Shown: positions 1-8,148 of the stretch, piece by piece
How the letters are laid out: each line of letters opens with the position of its first letter
How positions within the stretch are numbered: the first letter of the stretch is position 1
DNA from: Yinghuangia elevatio
GTDB lineage: Bacteria > Actinomycetota > Actinomycetes > Streptomycetales > Streptomycetaceae
Reading direction: 5' to 3'
DNA: 49,231 nucleotides
Assembly: GCF_040649515.1 (NCBI RefSeq)
Contig: NZ_JBEZFP010000061.1
Span: 1 to 49,231 of the forward strand
The notes under the pieces: model-generated
The model's database searches: none
What the model was told of the DNA's origin: nothing
What the model saw: only the letters and a program-made list of their open reading frames with translations
Program-made: the position numbers and the translations under genes

Positions 1-79
1 GATGCGGATCGGTGGCGTCGCACAACTCCTGCGCGGCGGGTTCCAGGTAGGGCGTGACGGGCGGGGGAAGCGAGGTCAT
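1..79 (-). CDS. alpha/beta hydrolase, N-terminal fragment (gene runs off the window)
   Basis: Only the first 26 codons lie in the window. The ATG (complement of 77-79) follows a GGAG ribosome site about 6 nt upstream. The peptide begins MTSLPPPVTPYLEPAAQEL, a proline-rich opening with a PYLEPAAQ motif that I associate with the N-terminus of HSL/esterase-type alpha/beta hydrolases in actinomycetes. No catalytic residues are inside the window, so the assignment rests on that short match. The gene diverges from the membrane protein at 324, and the 244 bp between them should carry both promoters. The call is tentative. Confidence 0.45.
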   Translation of the reverse strand, partial: MTSLPPPVTPYLEPAAQELCDATDPH

Positions 80-323
80 GGCGGCTCCAATCGCGAGCAC
101 ACGCGTGCCCTGGAAGATACGTCCCGCACGACTGCCGACCGCTCGGGTACGGACGGGCCGCTCACGGGACAAGGCCCCTCGCCCAATCCTGGTACGCAGC
201 CCGGGCGGCGCAACCCGACGCGAACGGATTTCGCGCCGCCCGCCGTCCCGCGGCGCGTTGCGGGCCTACTCCGTTCGGCTCTCCCGGCCTGCGAAGGGGA
301 GCACCGGGCCGGACCGTGGGGTG

Positions 324-1385
324 ATGACGCAGAGCGTGCTGGCCGAGGTGAAGGACGCCGTCACTCCGCGGGCCACGGTGCTGGTGATCGGCGTGATCGC
401 CCTTCAGATGCTGTTCATCGCGTCCTACGTGGGGGCGCTGCACGACCCCAGGCTCAAGGACGTGCCGTTCGGGGTCGTGGCGCCGCAGGCCGTGGCGGAG
501 CAGACCGTGGCGCGCCTCGACGAGCTGCCGGACTCGCCGTTGGACCCGCGCGCGGTGGCCGACGAAGCAGCCGCACGGCGGCAGATCATGAACCGGGACA
601 TCGACGGCGCACTCGTGGTGAGCCCGGCTGGTACGACCGACACCCTGCTGGTCGCCTCCGGCGGCGGCAAAGCACTCGCCATTGCCCTGGACACGCTGAC
701 CGCCGCCTTGGACCGCACGCAGGGCCGCACCGTCCACACGGTCGACGTGGCCCCGGCGTCCCCGCACGACTTCAATGCCTTGTCGGCCTTCTACCTCGTC
801 ATCGGCTGGTGCGTCGGGGCCTACCTGTGCGCGTCGATCCTGGCGATCAGCGCCGGCGCCCGCCCCGCCAACCCCGCCCGGGCAGCGACACGGCTGGGCA
901 CCATGACGCTCGTCGCGATCGCCGGCGGACTCGGCGGCGCGGTCATCGTCGGACCGATCCTGGGGGCCCTGCCGGGCAGCGTGGTGTCCCTGTGGGGGCT
1001 CGGCGCACTGGTCATCTTCGCTGTGGGGTCCGCCACCCTCGCCCTCCAAGGGCTCTTCGGCATCATCGGCATCGGCCTGGCCATCCTGCTCGTGGTCATC
1101 GCGGGCAACCCGAGCGCGGGCGGCGCGTTCCCCCAACCGATGCTGCCGCCGTTCTGGCAGGCGATCGGCCCGGCCCTGCCTCCCGGCGCAGGTACCTGGG
1201 CGGCCCGCTCGATCGCCTACTTCCACGGCAATGCCATGACCTCCGCCCTGCTGGTGCTCTCCGCCTGGGCGCTCGCCGGAATCGTCGTCACGATGCTCGC
1301 CGCGATCCTGCGGCAACGCCGCCCGGCAGCCCCGGAAGACGCGGCGGGACGGCACGGCCGCCCCGCCGCAGAGCCGGGCCGATAG
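324..1385 (+). CDS. YhgE/Pip- or DUF3533-like multi-pass membrane protein
   Basis: A 353-residue integral membrane protein. One hydrophobic segment (about residues 18-38) precedes an extracytoplasmic domain of about 110 residues. Four to five more membrane segments follow from residue 150 to the end, and the tail is basic. This layout, a single leading helix, an external loop and a C-terminal helix bundle, is that of the ABC-2-related YhgE/Pip and DUF3533 families. No ATPase partner is adjacent, so transport is not shown. ATG 324 is preceded directly by an in-frame GTG at 321, and either could be used; no strong ribosome site is seen. The gene converges with the quinone oxidoreductase across about 90 bp. 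Confidence 0.75.
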   Translation: MTQSVLAEVKDAVTPRATVLVIGVIALQMLFIASYVGALHDPRLKDVPFGVVAPQAVAEQTVARLDELPDSPLDPRAVADEAAARRQIMNRDIDGALVVSPAGTTDTLLVASGGGKALAIALDTLTAALDRTQGRTVHTVDVAPASPHDFNALSAFYLVIGWCVGAYLCASILAISAGARPANPARAATRLGTMTLVAIAGGLGGAVIVGPILGALPGSVVSLWGLGALVIFAVGSATLALQGLFGIIGIGLAILLVVIAGNPSAGGAFPQPMLPPFWQAIGPALPPGAGTWAARSIAYFHGNAMTSALLVLSAWALAGIVVTMLAAILRQRRPAAPEDAAGRHGRPAAEPGR

Positions 1386-1473
1386 CACCGCAGGCCGGTG
1401 CGCGGCGCCACGCATCGGAGACGGAGGCCACCGGCCGACGGCCCCGGACCAGCCCGCGCCGGCACGGTTCGTG

Positions 1474-2433
1474 TCAGTCGTTCACGAGCACGATCTTGCC
1501 GGTGTGCCCGCCGGACTCCATCACCCGGTGCGCCTCGGCAGCCTGGGACATCGGCAGCGTCCGGTCCACGACCAGCCGAACGGCCCCGCTCTCGATCATC
1601 GGCCAGACATGACGCTGTACGTCCGCGACAATGGCCGCCTTCTGGACCGCGGAACGCGTGCGCAGCGTCGTACCGTGCACCGACAACCGCTTGAACACCA
1701 GATCCGCCAGGTTCAACGAGCCCTCCAGGCCGTCCTGCAGGCCGATGACGACCAGGCGTCCGTCCGCGGCGAGGGACCGCACGTTGCGTTCGAGGTAGCC
1801 GCCGCCGACCACGTCGAGGATCACGTCGTACGGGCCCTGCTCGGCGAAGTCCTCCGTGCGGTAGTCGATCGTCACGTCGGCCCCCAACTCCCGCGCCTGG
1901 GCGGCCTTCTCGGGGCCGCCCACGGTGGTGACCACACGGGCCCCCAGCGCCTTGGCGACCTGGATCGCGAAAGTGCCGATACCCCCGCCGCCGCCGTGCA
2001 CGAGGAGCGTCTCCCCCGCGGTGAGTCCCACGGTCATGACGAGGTTGGACCACACCGTGGCCGCGGCCTCGGGCAGGGCCGCCGCCTCGACCAGGCCGAC
2101 CCCCCGAGGCACCGTCAGCAGCTGCCCCGCCGGCACGGCCACCTTCTGGGCGTACCCGCCCCCGGTCAGCAACGCGCACACCTCGTCACCCACCCGCCAA
2201 CCGGTCACGCCCTCACCGACCGCGCTGATCCGACCCGAGACCTCCAGCCCCGGGTACGGGGACGTGCCCGGCGCCAGCGGATACAACCCCCAGCGCTGCA
2301 TGACGTCCGCCCGGTTCAGGGCACTGGCGCTCACATCAACCACGACTTCGCCGGGCGCGGGCCGCGGATCCTCGACGTCGACCCACTCCAGGACCTCGGG
2401 GCCACCCGGTTCCTTGATCGCTACAGCCTTCAT
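1474..2433 (-). CDS. NAD(P)H-quinone oxidoreductase, zinc-independent MDR family (PIG3-like)
   Basis: A 319-residue medium-chain dehydrogenase/reductase of the quinone-oxidoreductase (PIG3/zeta-crystallin-like) branch. The GroES-like N-terminal half contains YPGLEVSG (residues 60-67). The Rossmann half carries a glycine-rich nucleotide loop, HGGGGGIGTFA, near residue 146, followed by VAKALGARV. The zinc-ligand cysteines of alcohol dehydrogenases are absent, as expected for this branch, which reduces quinones or enones with NADPH. The ATG at 2433 follows a GGGAG site. A strong GTATGCA dyad lies about 165 bp upstream and may control it. The physiological substrate cannot be told from sequence. 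Confidence 0.88.
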   Translation of the reverse strand: MKAVAIKEPGGPEVLEWVDVEDPRPAPGEVVVDVSASALNRADVMQRWGLYPLAPGTSPYPGLEVSGRISAVGEGVTGWRVGDEVCALLTGGGYAQKVAVPAGQLLTVPRGVGLVEAAALPEAAATVWSNLVMTVGLTAGETLLVHGGGGGIGTFAIQVAKALGARVVTTVGGPEKAAQARELGADVTIDYRTEDFAEQGPYDVILDVVGGGYLERNVRSLAADGRLVVIGLQDGLEGSLNLADLVFKRLSVHGTTLRTRSAVQKAAIVADVQRHVWPMIESGAVRLVVDRTLPMSQAAEAHRVMESGGHTGKIVLVND

Positions 2434-2595
2434 GGCACTCCCATCCCACGGCCGACCGAAGGGCTCGTCCATTGCCGAGGCAAACACGGCGGCAAGCCCG
2501 CGGCAAAAGATGCACGCGCCGACCGCACGGACCGCAGGGCCGTCACCGCGATCACCGGCAACCCACGCCCCGACGAGGATCACCGCAAGCCCAAT

Positions 2596-2630
2596 GTATG
2601 CACTGCATACTCTACGACGAGAAGTATGCA
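2596..2630. promoter_or_regulatory. GTATGCA dyad plus third half-site upstream of the quinone oxidoreductase
   Basis: GTATGCACTGCATAC at 2596-2610 is an inverted repeat of GTATGCA around a single central base. A third GTATGCA sits at 2624-2630. The stretch is locally AT-richer than its surroundings and lies 163 bp upstream of the oxidoreductase start. This looks like an operator for a dimeric regulator, but no cognate regulator gene is adjacent. Confidence 0.45.
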
Positions 2631-2924
2631 CCGTCAACATTGGTGGGTGCCCGCCACCGTCCTCGCCGTGCCCCTCGAGCTCCCCGGCAGCGGGCACCCT
2701 GCCGGCGACGGCATACCGCCGCGCAGTCGAGCGGTGACGTTACGCGGGCCGAGCGTCGGACCCAGCACCGCCACCGCGCCCGGAACCGGCAGCTGAGCCC
2801 GGAGTGGACCCGGCCCATGAGGACGTGCGGAGGCTCCCGCACCCCGAGCGGCCCTGCACCCTGCGTTGGCCACCCATCCAGCTTCCAGGCACGCGCCGTT
2901 CACCTGATCGGGTGGCGGCGCTAT

Positions 2925-3077
2925 CGGACCGCCGTATGCGGCCACGGACCAGGCCCCGAGGTATTGGAAATACAGGTACTGGCCGGCCACCGTCCAGGCA
3001 TCCCACTGCGACGGGCATGCGGAACACGTCTGCACGACCCGTGTCAGCTTCCGATCCTCGTCCGCACTTGCACTCAT
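2925..3077 (-). pseudogene. N-terminal remnant of a small conserved protein (TCSACPSQWD motif)
   Basis: From the start at 3077 about 50 codons read as normal protein: MSASADEDRKLTRVV, then TCSACPSQWDAW and GQYLYFQYLG. The paired cysteines followed by QW and an aromatic Y-Y run resemble a small actinomycete family often seen near plasmid or phage-like genes. Downstream the frame becomes Ala/Gly/Arg-rich with no continuation I recognise, so the 3' part appears lost or replaced. The rest of the 2434-3256 interval holds no convincing gene. This call is weak and could be wrong. Confidence 0.3.
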
Positions 3078-3256
3078 CCGACGATGATCACGCAGCTTCA
3101 GGTACCCGGCAATCGACTTCGGACCGTCGCCACAGCCACCTCAAGCAGCAGCCAGACGCACGCCAATCTGATCGGCAGGACAGCTCATGGCTGCAGCGCA
3201 GCACACGAAGGGGCGCACCCCGGCTGTTGCGCCCCCTCAGCGTTCTTGCGCTCGGT

Positions 3257-3454
3257 TCACCTTCTGCCGTATTTGACGTCGCGGCGCTTGGCGCGCAGGC
3301 GCGCACCGGTGGCGCCCATTCGCCACTTCGCGAAGGGGAGGCTGACGTCGTAGCGGCTGGCGACCTCCTCATCGGTGAGGCCGTCGTAGGCCATCTGGAG
3401 TGCTGCCTGGGCGGGCAGGAGGAGTTCGCCGGATAGTTCGGCCGCTTGGTTCTC
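3257..3454 (-). pseudogene. C-terminal remnant of an ImmA/IrrE-family metallopeptidase
   Basis: Reading the complement from just below a stop at 3455-3457 to the TGA at 3257-3259 gives 65 codons with a clear family signature: NQAAELSGELLLPAQAAL, then TDEEVASRYDVS, AKWRMGATGARL and a basic tail. In ImmA/IrrE (DUF955) proteins the segment after the HExxH zinc site has this E-AN-LA-ELL-LP pattern, followed by a helix and an RxxxTG end. The catalytic HExxH part is missing and the frame upstream is closed, so only the C-terminus survives. ImmA/IrrE genes typically belong to phage or integrative elements, which suggests an old mobile-element scar. Confidence 0.62.
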
Positions 3455-3483
3455 CTAGGATCGCGACTGTCCGAACCCGTCCG

Positions 3484-4101
3484 CTACTCGAACCGCGCGG
3501 TGTCGCCCGCTCCTCGACGGACGATCTCGGCCTCGTCGCTGGAGAAGTCGATGACCGTGGTCGGCTGGGTGCCGCAGTCGCCCGAGTCCACCACCGCGTC
3601 CACCACGTGGTCGAGCCGTTCCTTGATCTCCCAGCCCTGTGTCAGCGGCTCGTCCTCGCCTGGCAGGAGCAGTGTGCTGGAGAGGAGCGGCTCACCGAGT
3701 TCGGCCAGCAGGGCCTGGGTGACGACGTGATCGGGAATCCGGACGCCGACCGTCTTCTTCGGGTGCAACAGTTGCTTCGGCACCTCGGACGTCGCGCGGA
3801 GGATGAACGTGTAGGGGCCGGGCGTCGATGCTTTGATGGCACGGAACACGTCGTTGTCCAGGTGCACGAACCGCCCCAGTTGAGCGAAGCTCTCGCACAC
3901 CAGGGTGAAGTGGTGCCGGTCGTCGAGGTCGCGGAGCGTCCGGATCCGGCTGAGGCCGTCACGGTTGCCCAAATGGCATCCCAGTGCGAAACAGGAATCC
4001 GTCGGGTAGGCGACGAGCGATCCGGAGCGGATCAGGTCGGCCACGCCGCTGATGGTGCGCTGCTGGGGGTTCTCGGGGTGCACATCGAAGTACTTCGCCA
4101 T
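3484..4101 (-). CDS. L-threonylcarbamoyladenylate synthase-like protein (YciO/YrdC/Sua5 family)
   Basis: A 205-residue YrdC-domain protein. The motif GSLVAYPTDSCFALGC near residue 30 and the downstream K-x-R-type segment (RIRTLRDLDDRHHFTLVC) form the nucleotide and carbamoyl-binding cleft. Members make threonylcarbamoyl-AMP for tRNA t6A37; the short YciO subgroup has this length and its role is less certain. The ATG at 4101 has no ribosome site. Instead TAGGGT (complement of 4108-4113) ends 6 nt before the ATG, so the transcript is probably leaderless. An ImmA/IrrE remnant lies just past its stop. Family assignment is firm; the essential housekeeping copy may be elsewhere. Confidence 0.85.
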   Translation of the reverse strand: MAKYFDVHPENPQQRTISGVADLIRSGSLVAYPTDSCFALGCHLGNRDGLSRIRTLRDLDDRHHFTLVCESFAQLGRFVHLDNDVFRAIKASTPGPYTFILRATSEVPKQLLHPKKTVGVRIPDHVVTQALLAELGEPLLSSTLLLPGEDEPLTQGWEIKERLDHVVDAVVDSGDCGTQPTTVIDFSSDEAEIVRRGAGDTARFE

Positions 4102-4515
4102 CCACCGACCCTACGGGGGCCGCCGACCCGCTTCCGGCCGACGGATGTCACCCCGAGCCCGATCGACGCAGGCGACGCCGCCGGGACCGTCCGGGTCCGC
4201 GCGTTGCGGTGGGGTGCGCAGCAGCTCCGGGGCGTGCGCCCTGCATGCCGAACTGCCCGGGTGGAAGGCGATGACCAACTGGAACCGCGGCGGCTGGGAG
4301 CCGGGACCGGTCGACGAAGTTCACATCGTGCCCGGTGCACAGGTGCGGCCGATCCACGGTCAGGACTACACCGGACTGCCCCGCGACGCAGGCGGCGGCC
4401 TGGTGCCGTAGCTCCGGGCAGACGCAGGGCCGTTGCGAAGGGAACGGCGCGGCGAACCGCGCGGCGCGTTCTCGGTGCCGTCACGGGGCAACGGCGCAAC
4501 GCAGTCGACGCGTGA
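4102..4515. other. Intergenic stretch with one doubtful 46-codon ORF
   Basis: No recognisable gene. On the plus strand ATG 4271 follows a GAAGG-like site and opens a 46-codon frame ending at 4411. Its product, starting MTNWNRGGWEPGPVDEVHI, has natural-looking composition but matches no family I know. The Sua5 leaderless promoter occupies 4108-4113. Confidence 0.3.
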
Positions 4516-4911
4516 TCAGCCCTTCTCTTCCCGCGCCGCGTCGGCGAAGGTGCGCTTGAACTCGGGGCATTCGACGAGCGGGTCATGCGTGCAGAAGGCG
4601 GCATGCTGGAGGCTGTCGCGCATGCGCGTGAGCTGGTCGATCCGCACGTCCACCTCTCGTGCCTTGTCGGCCATCCGGAGGCGGAGTTCCTCGTCACGGG
4701 GGCGCGCCGCTAGGAATCGGGCGATCTCGGCGATGGTGAAGCCGCAGCTGCGGGCGCAGTCGATCAGCATGAGCCGGCTCAGGACCTCGGGGTGGTACTT
4801 GCGGCGCAGTCCATTGCGCCCGGCCGGCGTGATCAGCTCCCGCCTTTCATAGAAGCGCAGCGCGGAGGGGGTCAGCCCGGACTGCCGCGCGACCTCGGCG
4901 ATATCGAGCAC
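4516..4911 (-). CDS. MerR-family transcriptional regulator
   Basis: A 131-residue regulator. The N-terminal winged helix-turn-helix reads LDIAEVARQSGLTPSALRF, then YERRELI and the LRRKY wing. A dimerisation helix (ELRLRMADKAREVDVRI) follows. Two cysteines near the end (CTHDPLVEC, about residues 110-118) may sense metal or redox state. I chose the GTG at 4909-4911 because AAGGGAGG sits 5-6 nt upstream; the TTG further out falls inside the operator. It is transcribed divergently from the metallo-hydrolase at 4962. The shared region contains a perfect 24-bp palindrome in MerR promoter geometry, so the regulator probably controls both genes. Confidence 0.88.
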   Translation of the reverse strand: MLDIAEVARQSGLTPSALRFYERRELITPAGRNGLRRKYHPEVLSRLMLIDCARSCGFTIAEIARFLAARPRDEELRLRMADKAREVDVRIDQLTRMRDSLQHAAFCTHDPLVECPEFKRTFADAAREEKG

Positions 4912-4923
4912 CGTCGGCCTCCC

Positions 4924-4954
4924 TTGACTTGAACCGCGGTTCAAGTCAGAGCAT
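4924..4954 (+). promoter_or_regulatory. MerR-type operator/promoter for the metallo-hydrolase
   Basis: Positions 4925-4948 form a perfect 24-bp palindrome with half TGACTTGAACCG. A -35-like TTGACT (4924-4929) and a weak -10 (GAGCAT, 4949-4954) flank it with a 19-bp spacer, the long spacing typical of MerR-activated promoters. The -10 ends 7 nt before ATG 4962, which predicts a leaderless message. Confidence 0.7.
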
Positions 4955-4961
4955 ACGCACC

Positions 4962-5774
4962 ATGCGTATCCATCACCTCAACTGCGGTTCTGTTCGCGCG
5001 ATCGAAGCGACGTATGACGGTCCACCGTCGACCCACGCCGTCAATCACTGCCTGCTGGTGGAGACGCCGGCGTCCGGTCTCGTGCTCGTCGAGACGGGCC
5101 TGGGCCTGGACGACGTACGCGATCCGGATGCCTCCCTGGGGCGGGAGTGGGTCGAGATGGCCGAGCCCGCCTTGGCGGAGGACGAGACCGCGATCCGCCA
5201 GATCGCCCGGCTGGGTTACTCCCCGCTCGACGTCCGCCACATCCTTCTCACGCACCTCGACGTGGACCACTGTGGCGGCCTGCCGGACTTCCCCCACGCC
5301 CGGGTCCACCTTCTGGCCTCGGAACTGGACGCCGCCCTGGCCCAGGCTCCCAGTTTCCGCTATCGGCCCGCGCATTGGGCGCACGGTCCCCAATGGGCCG
5401 CCTACTCCGGGGCCGCCGGCGACGATTGGTTCGGCTTCACCGCAGTTCAACCTGACGGGCTGCCCGAAGACATCAAGCTGATCCCGTTGGGCGGCCACAC
5501 CTCGGGTCACGCCGGTGTCGCAGTGCGCGACCCCGGCTCGGACATGTGGCTCCTGCACTGCGGTGACGCGTACTACTACCACCGTGAACTCCAGCCCGTG
5601 CCCGAACGGCACCCGCTGTTGGACTTCGTGCAGACGAGCTCCGAGACCCACCGTGACCTGCGGCTGGGCACCCAGGCGAGACTCCGCGAACTCGTCCGCG
5701 ACCACGGCGACCGGGTAACGGCCTTCAGCGCGCACGACCCGTGGGAACTGGCCGCCCTCCAAGCGGCTGCGTGA
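4962..5774 (+). CDS. MBL-fold metallo-hydrolase (lactonase-like)
   Basis: A 270-residue metallo-beta-lactamase-fold enzyme. The metal motif is THLDVDHCGG (H98, D100, D102, H103), with further ligands in GGHTSGH (H179) and CGDAYY (D202). The usual HxHxDH has become HxDxDH, a variant common in lactonase-like actinobacterial members, so hydrolysis of a lactone or ester is plausible but unproven. ATG 4962 lies only 7 nt after the -10-like box of the MerR-type promoter, so the message may be leaderless. The divergent MerR gene suggests that the enzyme is induced by a small molecule or stress that this regulator senses. Confidence 0.82.
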   Translation: MRIHHLNCGSVRAIEATYDGPPSTHAVNHCLLVETPASGLVLVETGLGLDDVRDPDASLGREWVEMAEPALAEDETAIRQIARLGYSPLDVRHILLTHLDVDHCGGLPDFPHARVHLLASELDAALAQAPSFRYRPAHWAHGPQWAAYSGAAGDDWFGFTAVQPDGLPEDIKLIPLGGHTSGHAGVAVRDPGSDMWLLHCGDAYYYHRELQPVPERHPLLDFVQTSSETHRDLRLGTQARLRELVRDHGDRVTAFSAHDPWELAALQAAA

Positions 5775-6476
5775 GCAGACATGCCCGAACACCTCGACGC
5801 CCTGCGCGCCGCCGTGGCGCACATCGCCATCCCCGTGGGGACATCGCCGGGAGACTTCTCCCAGATGCTCGAAAGATTGATGTCGACGCCCAGCTCGGTC
5901 ACGACCCGCCCGGTTATCACGTGCAGGTGGATGCCGCCGCGGGGCAGGAAGCGGGCTGGGCCGCGCGTCACCCATTCGGGTTTTCATTGTTCAGGAACAC
6001 CGCATGGCTGCGGAACGCTGCTGCGAACCTCACCACCGCCCCGCAGCCCCGCCCGTACCGAGCCGGCCCACCCACGACGCGCGTGATCAATACAGCTAGG
6101 CGGCCTTCCCGTTCGCAAGCACGGTGGCGACATGCCGGCATCCCGGCGACCGAAGGACGCGCCGAACTCGTCACCGTACGGTGGAATCGGTGAGTGATCG
6201 ACGCCGTCGGGGTTCTTGGACAGCGCCGCTCGGTCAGTGGTCGTCTTCAATGTGCCGAGTGGGTATCGCGGGCTTACGTGATCATGGGGCCATGACCATC
6301 GTCATCGTTGCTGGTAAGTCCGCCTTGGCTGTTGGCACGCGTGCCAGCGTTCGGTTCTCGGCCGCTGGCCGAGCACTTCACGCTCCAAGATCTGGGCGGC
6401 GACACGCACCGGGCAGGCTTGGTGCGCGCTGGACGCGAACGTCGTTGCGCCGTTCTGGCTCGGGGAGTAGGTCGCT
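5775..6476. other. 700 bp without a convincing gene
   Basis: Several short frames exist on both strands, including one starting at ATG 5781 directly after the metallo-hydrolase, but none keeps protein-like composition or a family signature. The stretch may contain decayed coding sequence. I see no clear hairpin or repeat. Confidence 0.4.
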
Positions 6477-7043
6477 GTGTGGAGCGAGATAGCCGCAGCA
6501 GTCGTGTCCGGGGTCGTGGTCGGTGTCATGACCGTGTCCCTCCAGGCCCGCAACGCCAAGGCCACCGAGAGGAGCGCTCGGACTGACCCACCACCCGTCG
6601 AGGAGGACCATGCGCTGCGCCGCGCGGCCGCCTTGGAAGCCCTCGCGGTCATTGCGACGGCCGAGGACGCGCTGCGCTTCATGCCCGAGACTGACCCGAC
6701 TGGCTCCGACCAGGAGGTTTTCCTCGACCGCGTCGTCTACCCGGTTTCCCTGGCGCTGCACCGGCTCGCCGCATTCGTGCCTGAGGCACACTGGCCCGGT
6801 CCGGAACTCATCGGCCTGCTCCATCGCCTCGGCCCAGGCTTCCGCAGTCGCCACGGGGCGGTCTCCGTCAAGGCCGAGCAGGTCCTGGAGCACGCGTGGG
6901 CGGTGTGTTATGCCGTCCTCGACGCCCGTGCACTGCCTGACATGCCGCCCCATCTGTGGAACGAGCGCGGACCGTGGGGCGGCACCGCCGCTGTGGACCA
7001 GGGACCCGCCCCTGAAGGCTTCACGGACGACCCGCCGTTCTGA
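6477..7043 (+). CDS. Hypothetical protein with N-terminal membrane anchor
   Basis: A 188-residue protein of unknown function. GTG 6477 opens MWSEIAAAVVSGVVVGVM, one transmembrane helix (about residues 4-22), followed by a soluble, mainly helical acidic domain with no cysteine pair or catalytic motif I recognise. GGGGAG lies about 11 nt upstream. The composition and codon pattern are normal for the genome, so I regard it as a real gene. It stands alone: the upstream 700 bp is empty and the next gene faces it. It could be a small membrane-tethered accessory protein of the accessory region. Confidence 0.65.
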   Translation: MWSEIAAAVVSGVVVGVMTVSLQARNAKATERSARTDPPPVEEDHALRRAAALEALAVIATAEDALRFMPETDPTGSDQEVFLDRVVYPVSLALHRLAAFVPEAHWPGPELIGLLHRLGPGFRSRHGAVSVKAEQVLEHAWAVCYAVLDARALPDMPPHLWNERGPWGGTAAVDQGPAPEGFTDDPPF

Positions 7044-7115
7044 GAGCGGCGTCCCGGGCCGTCAGAACCACCAGAACCTCCGACGACAGGCCTCGAAGCC
7101 GCCCGAAGGCCCTCT

Positions 7116-7424
7116 TCAGGTACCCGTAGCGCGCTGCTCCGGGCGGTCCAGAACCTCGCGCCAAGCACGCTCGCGCTGGTCGATCAGACGCCCGGCGCGC
7201 TTGAGAGCCGTACGCGTGGCCTCCCCGCGCTGCGCCCGCTGGTTCGCGAGGACCGCCGCTTCGCTCCAGCTGATGCCGTCGTTCTTGGCATAGGTGTAGG
7301 CGACGGCACGGTCGGCGTCGGTCTTCAGCCACCGGAGCGCACGGGGCACGCGCGGGTCGTCGAACTGGTCCTCGGGGGCGAGGACCCGGGCGATCGCTTC
7401 GTCCTCGGGCCCCGGCACGGACAC
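7116..7424 (-). CDS. Small hypothetical protein
   Basis: A 102-residue, mainly helical protein of unknown function with a normal codon pattern. Its centre reads WLKTDADRAVAYTYAKND and its C-terminal helix is strongly charged (RAQRGEATRTALKRAGRL). The start is a GTG at 7424 without a good ribosome site, so the exact start is uncertain. It abuts head-to-head with the decayed TPR-like sequence beginning near 7426. No domain was recognised. Confidence 0.55.
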   Translation of the reverse strand: MSVPGPEDEAIARVLAPEDQFDDPRVPRALRWLKTDADRAVAYTYAKNDGISWSEAAVLANQRAQRGEATRTALKRAGRLIDQRERAWREVLDRPEQRATGT

Positions 7425-7425
7425 A

Positions 7426-7863
7426 TCTGCGCTCGCCCGACTCCATGAACTGCAGCAGGAATGGGGCGCAGCTGAAGCCCTGTACAGGCAAGCTGAGGCG
7501 GCATGGCCCCCGCTGAACGCTGTCTGGTCCTTCTTCTCTCTCCGGGTCAGTGAGTCACCACGGCATTACGTACTGGACCCCCGACCGACGCTCTGGGACC
7601 AGGTCCGCATGCGCGAGCGCGCAGGTGCCTGCGACCACGCCTGGGAACTGGTCGTGGCCGCCGCAAACGCCGGCGACGCAACTGCCCTGTGGAGGCTGGC
7701 CGGCGACCGTATGCGCCGACGCCGCACTGTGGAGGACGGGTTGAAGGCACGCGAGGCGCGCATGGTCCTCAGATACGGCATCGACTCCGACGGCCACCCC
7801 AGCCGCCCATGGGACACGGACCGGCAGCTGCATGGAGCAGCACCCTGGTGGGTCGACGCCTGA
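7426..7863 (+). pseudogene. C-terminal remnant of a TPR/Sel1-like repeat protein
   Basis: The frame from about 7426 to the stop at 7863 reads as protein although no start codon with a ribosome site opens it; the first in-frame ATG is at 7609. It shows ALARLHELQQEWGAAEALYRQA, then ACDHAWELVVAAANAGDATA and LWRLAG, and ends RYGIDSDGHPSRPW. This is the A-x-x-L-YRxA repeat rhythm and the RYG-DG-P-PW ending of Streptomyces tetratricopeptide proteins with many short repeats. Most repeats and the start are gone, and a divergent gene begins right at its 5' edge. I interpret it as a 5'-truncated fragment. Confidence 0.5.
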
Positions 7864-8148
7864 CAGGGCGCCGCCCGTCGACACCTGACCCGCATGCAGA
7901 GTCCTCCACCGGCGCGTCGGCATGTCAGCGGTGATCTCAACAACACTGACCGGCTGGTCCCTGCGTTCGCCCCACCCGCGGAACAGTCGAAGAAGATTCC
8001 GGGTTCGTGTCGTCCGTCGGCGCTAGCCTCATTCCAGCGGTCGCCCGCATCAACGATCCCTAGCCTGCCTCGCAGGTCTCTCGGGTGAGGGCGCGCCGTT
8101 TTGGCAGTCTCGGCCCCGGTGGGGCCTCTCGGTGATTGGACGCCCTTG

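Noticed and set aside
2472..2697. Upstream extension of the quinone oxidoreductase through the GTATGCA site
   Set aside because: It would translate the putative operator and has no family similarity; ATG 2433 has a ribosome site and begins the conserved fold.
4912..4944. TTG start for the MerR gene within the palindrome
   Set aside because: GTG 4911 has AAGGGAGG at good distance, and the helix-turn-helix begins right there.
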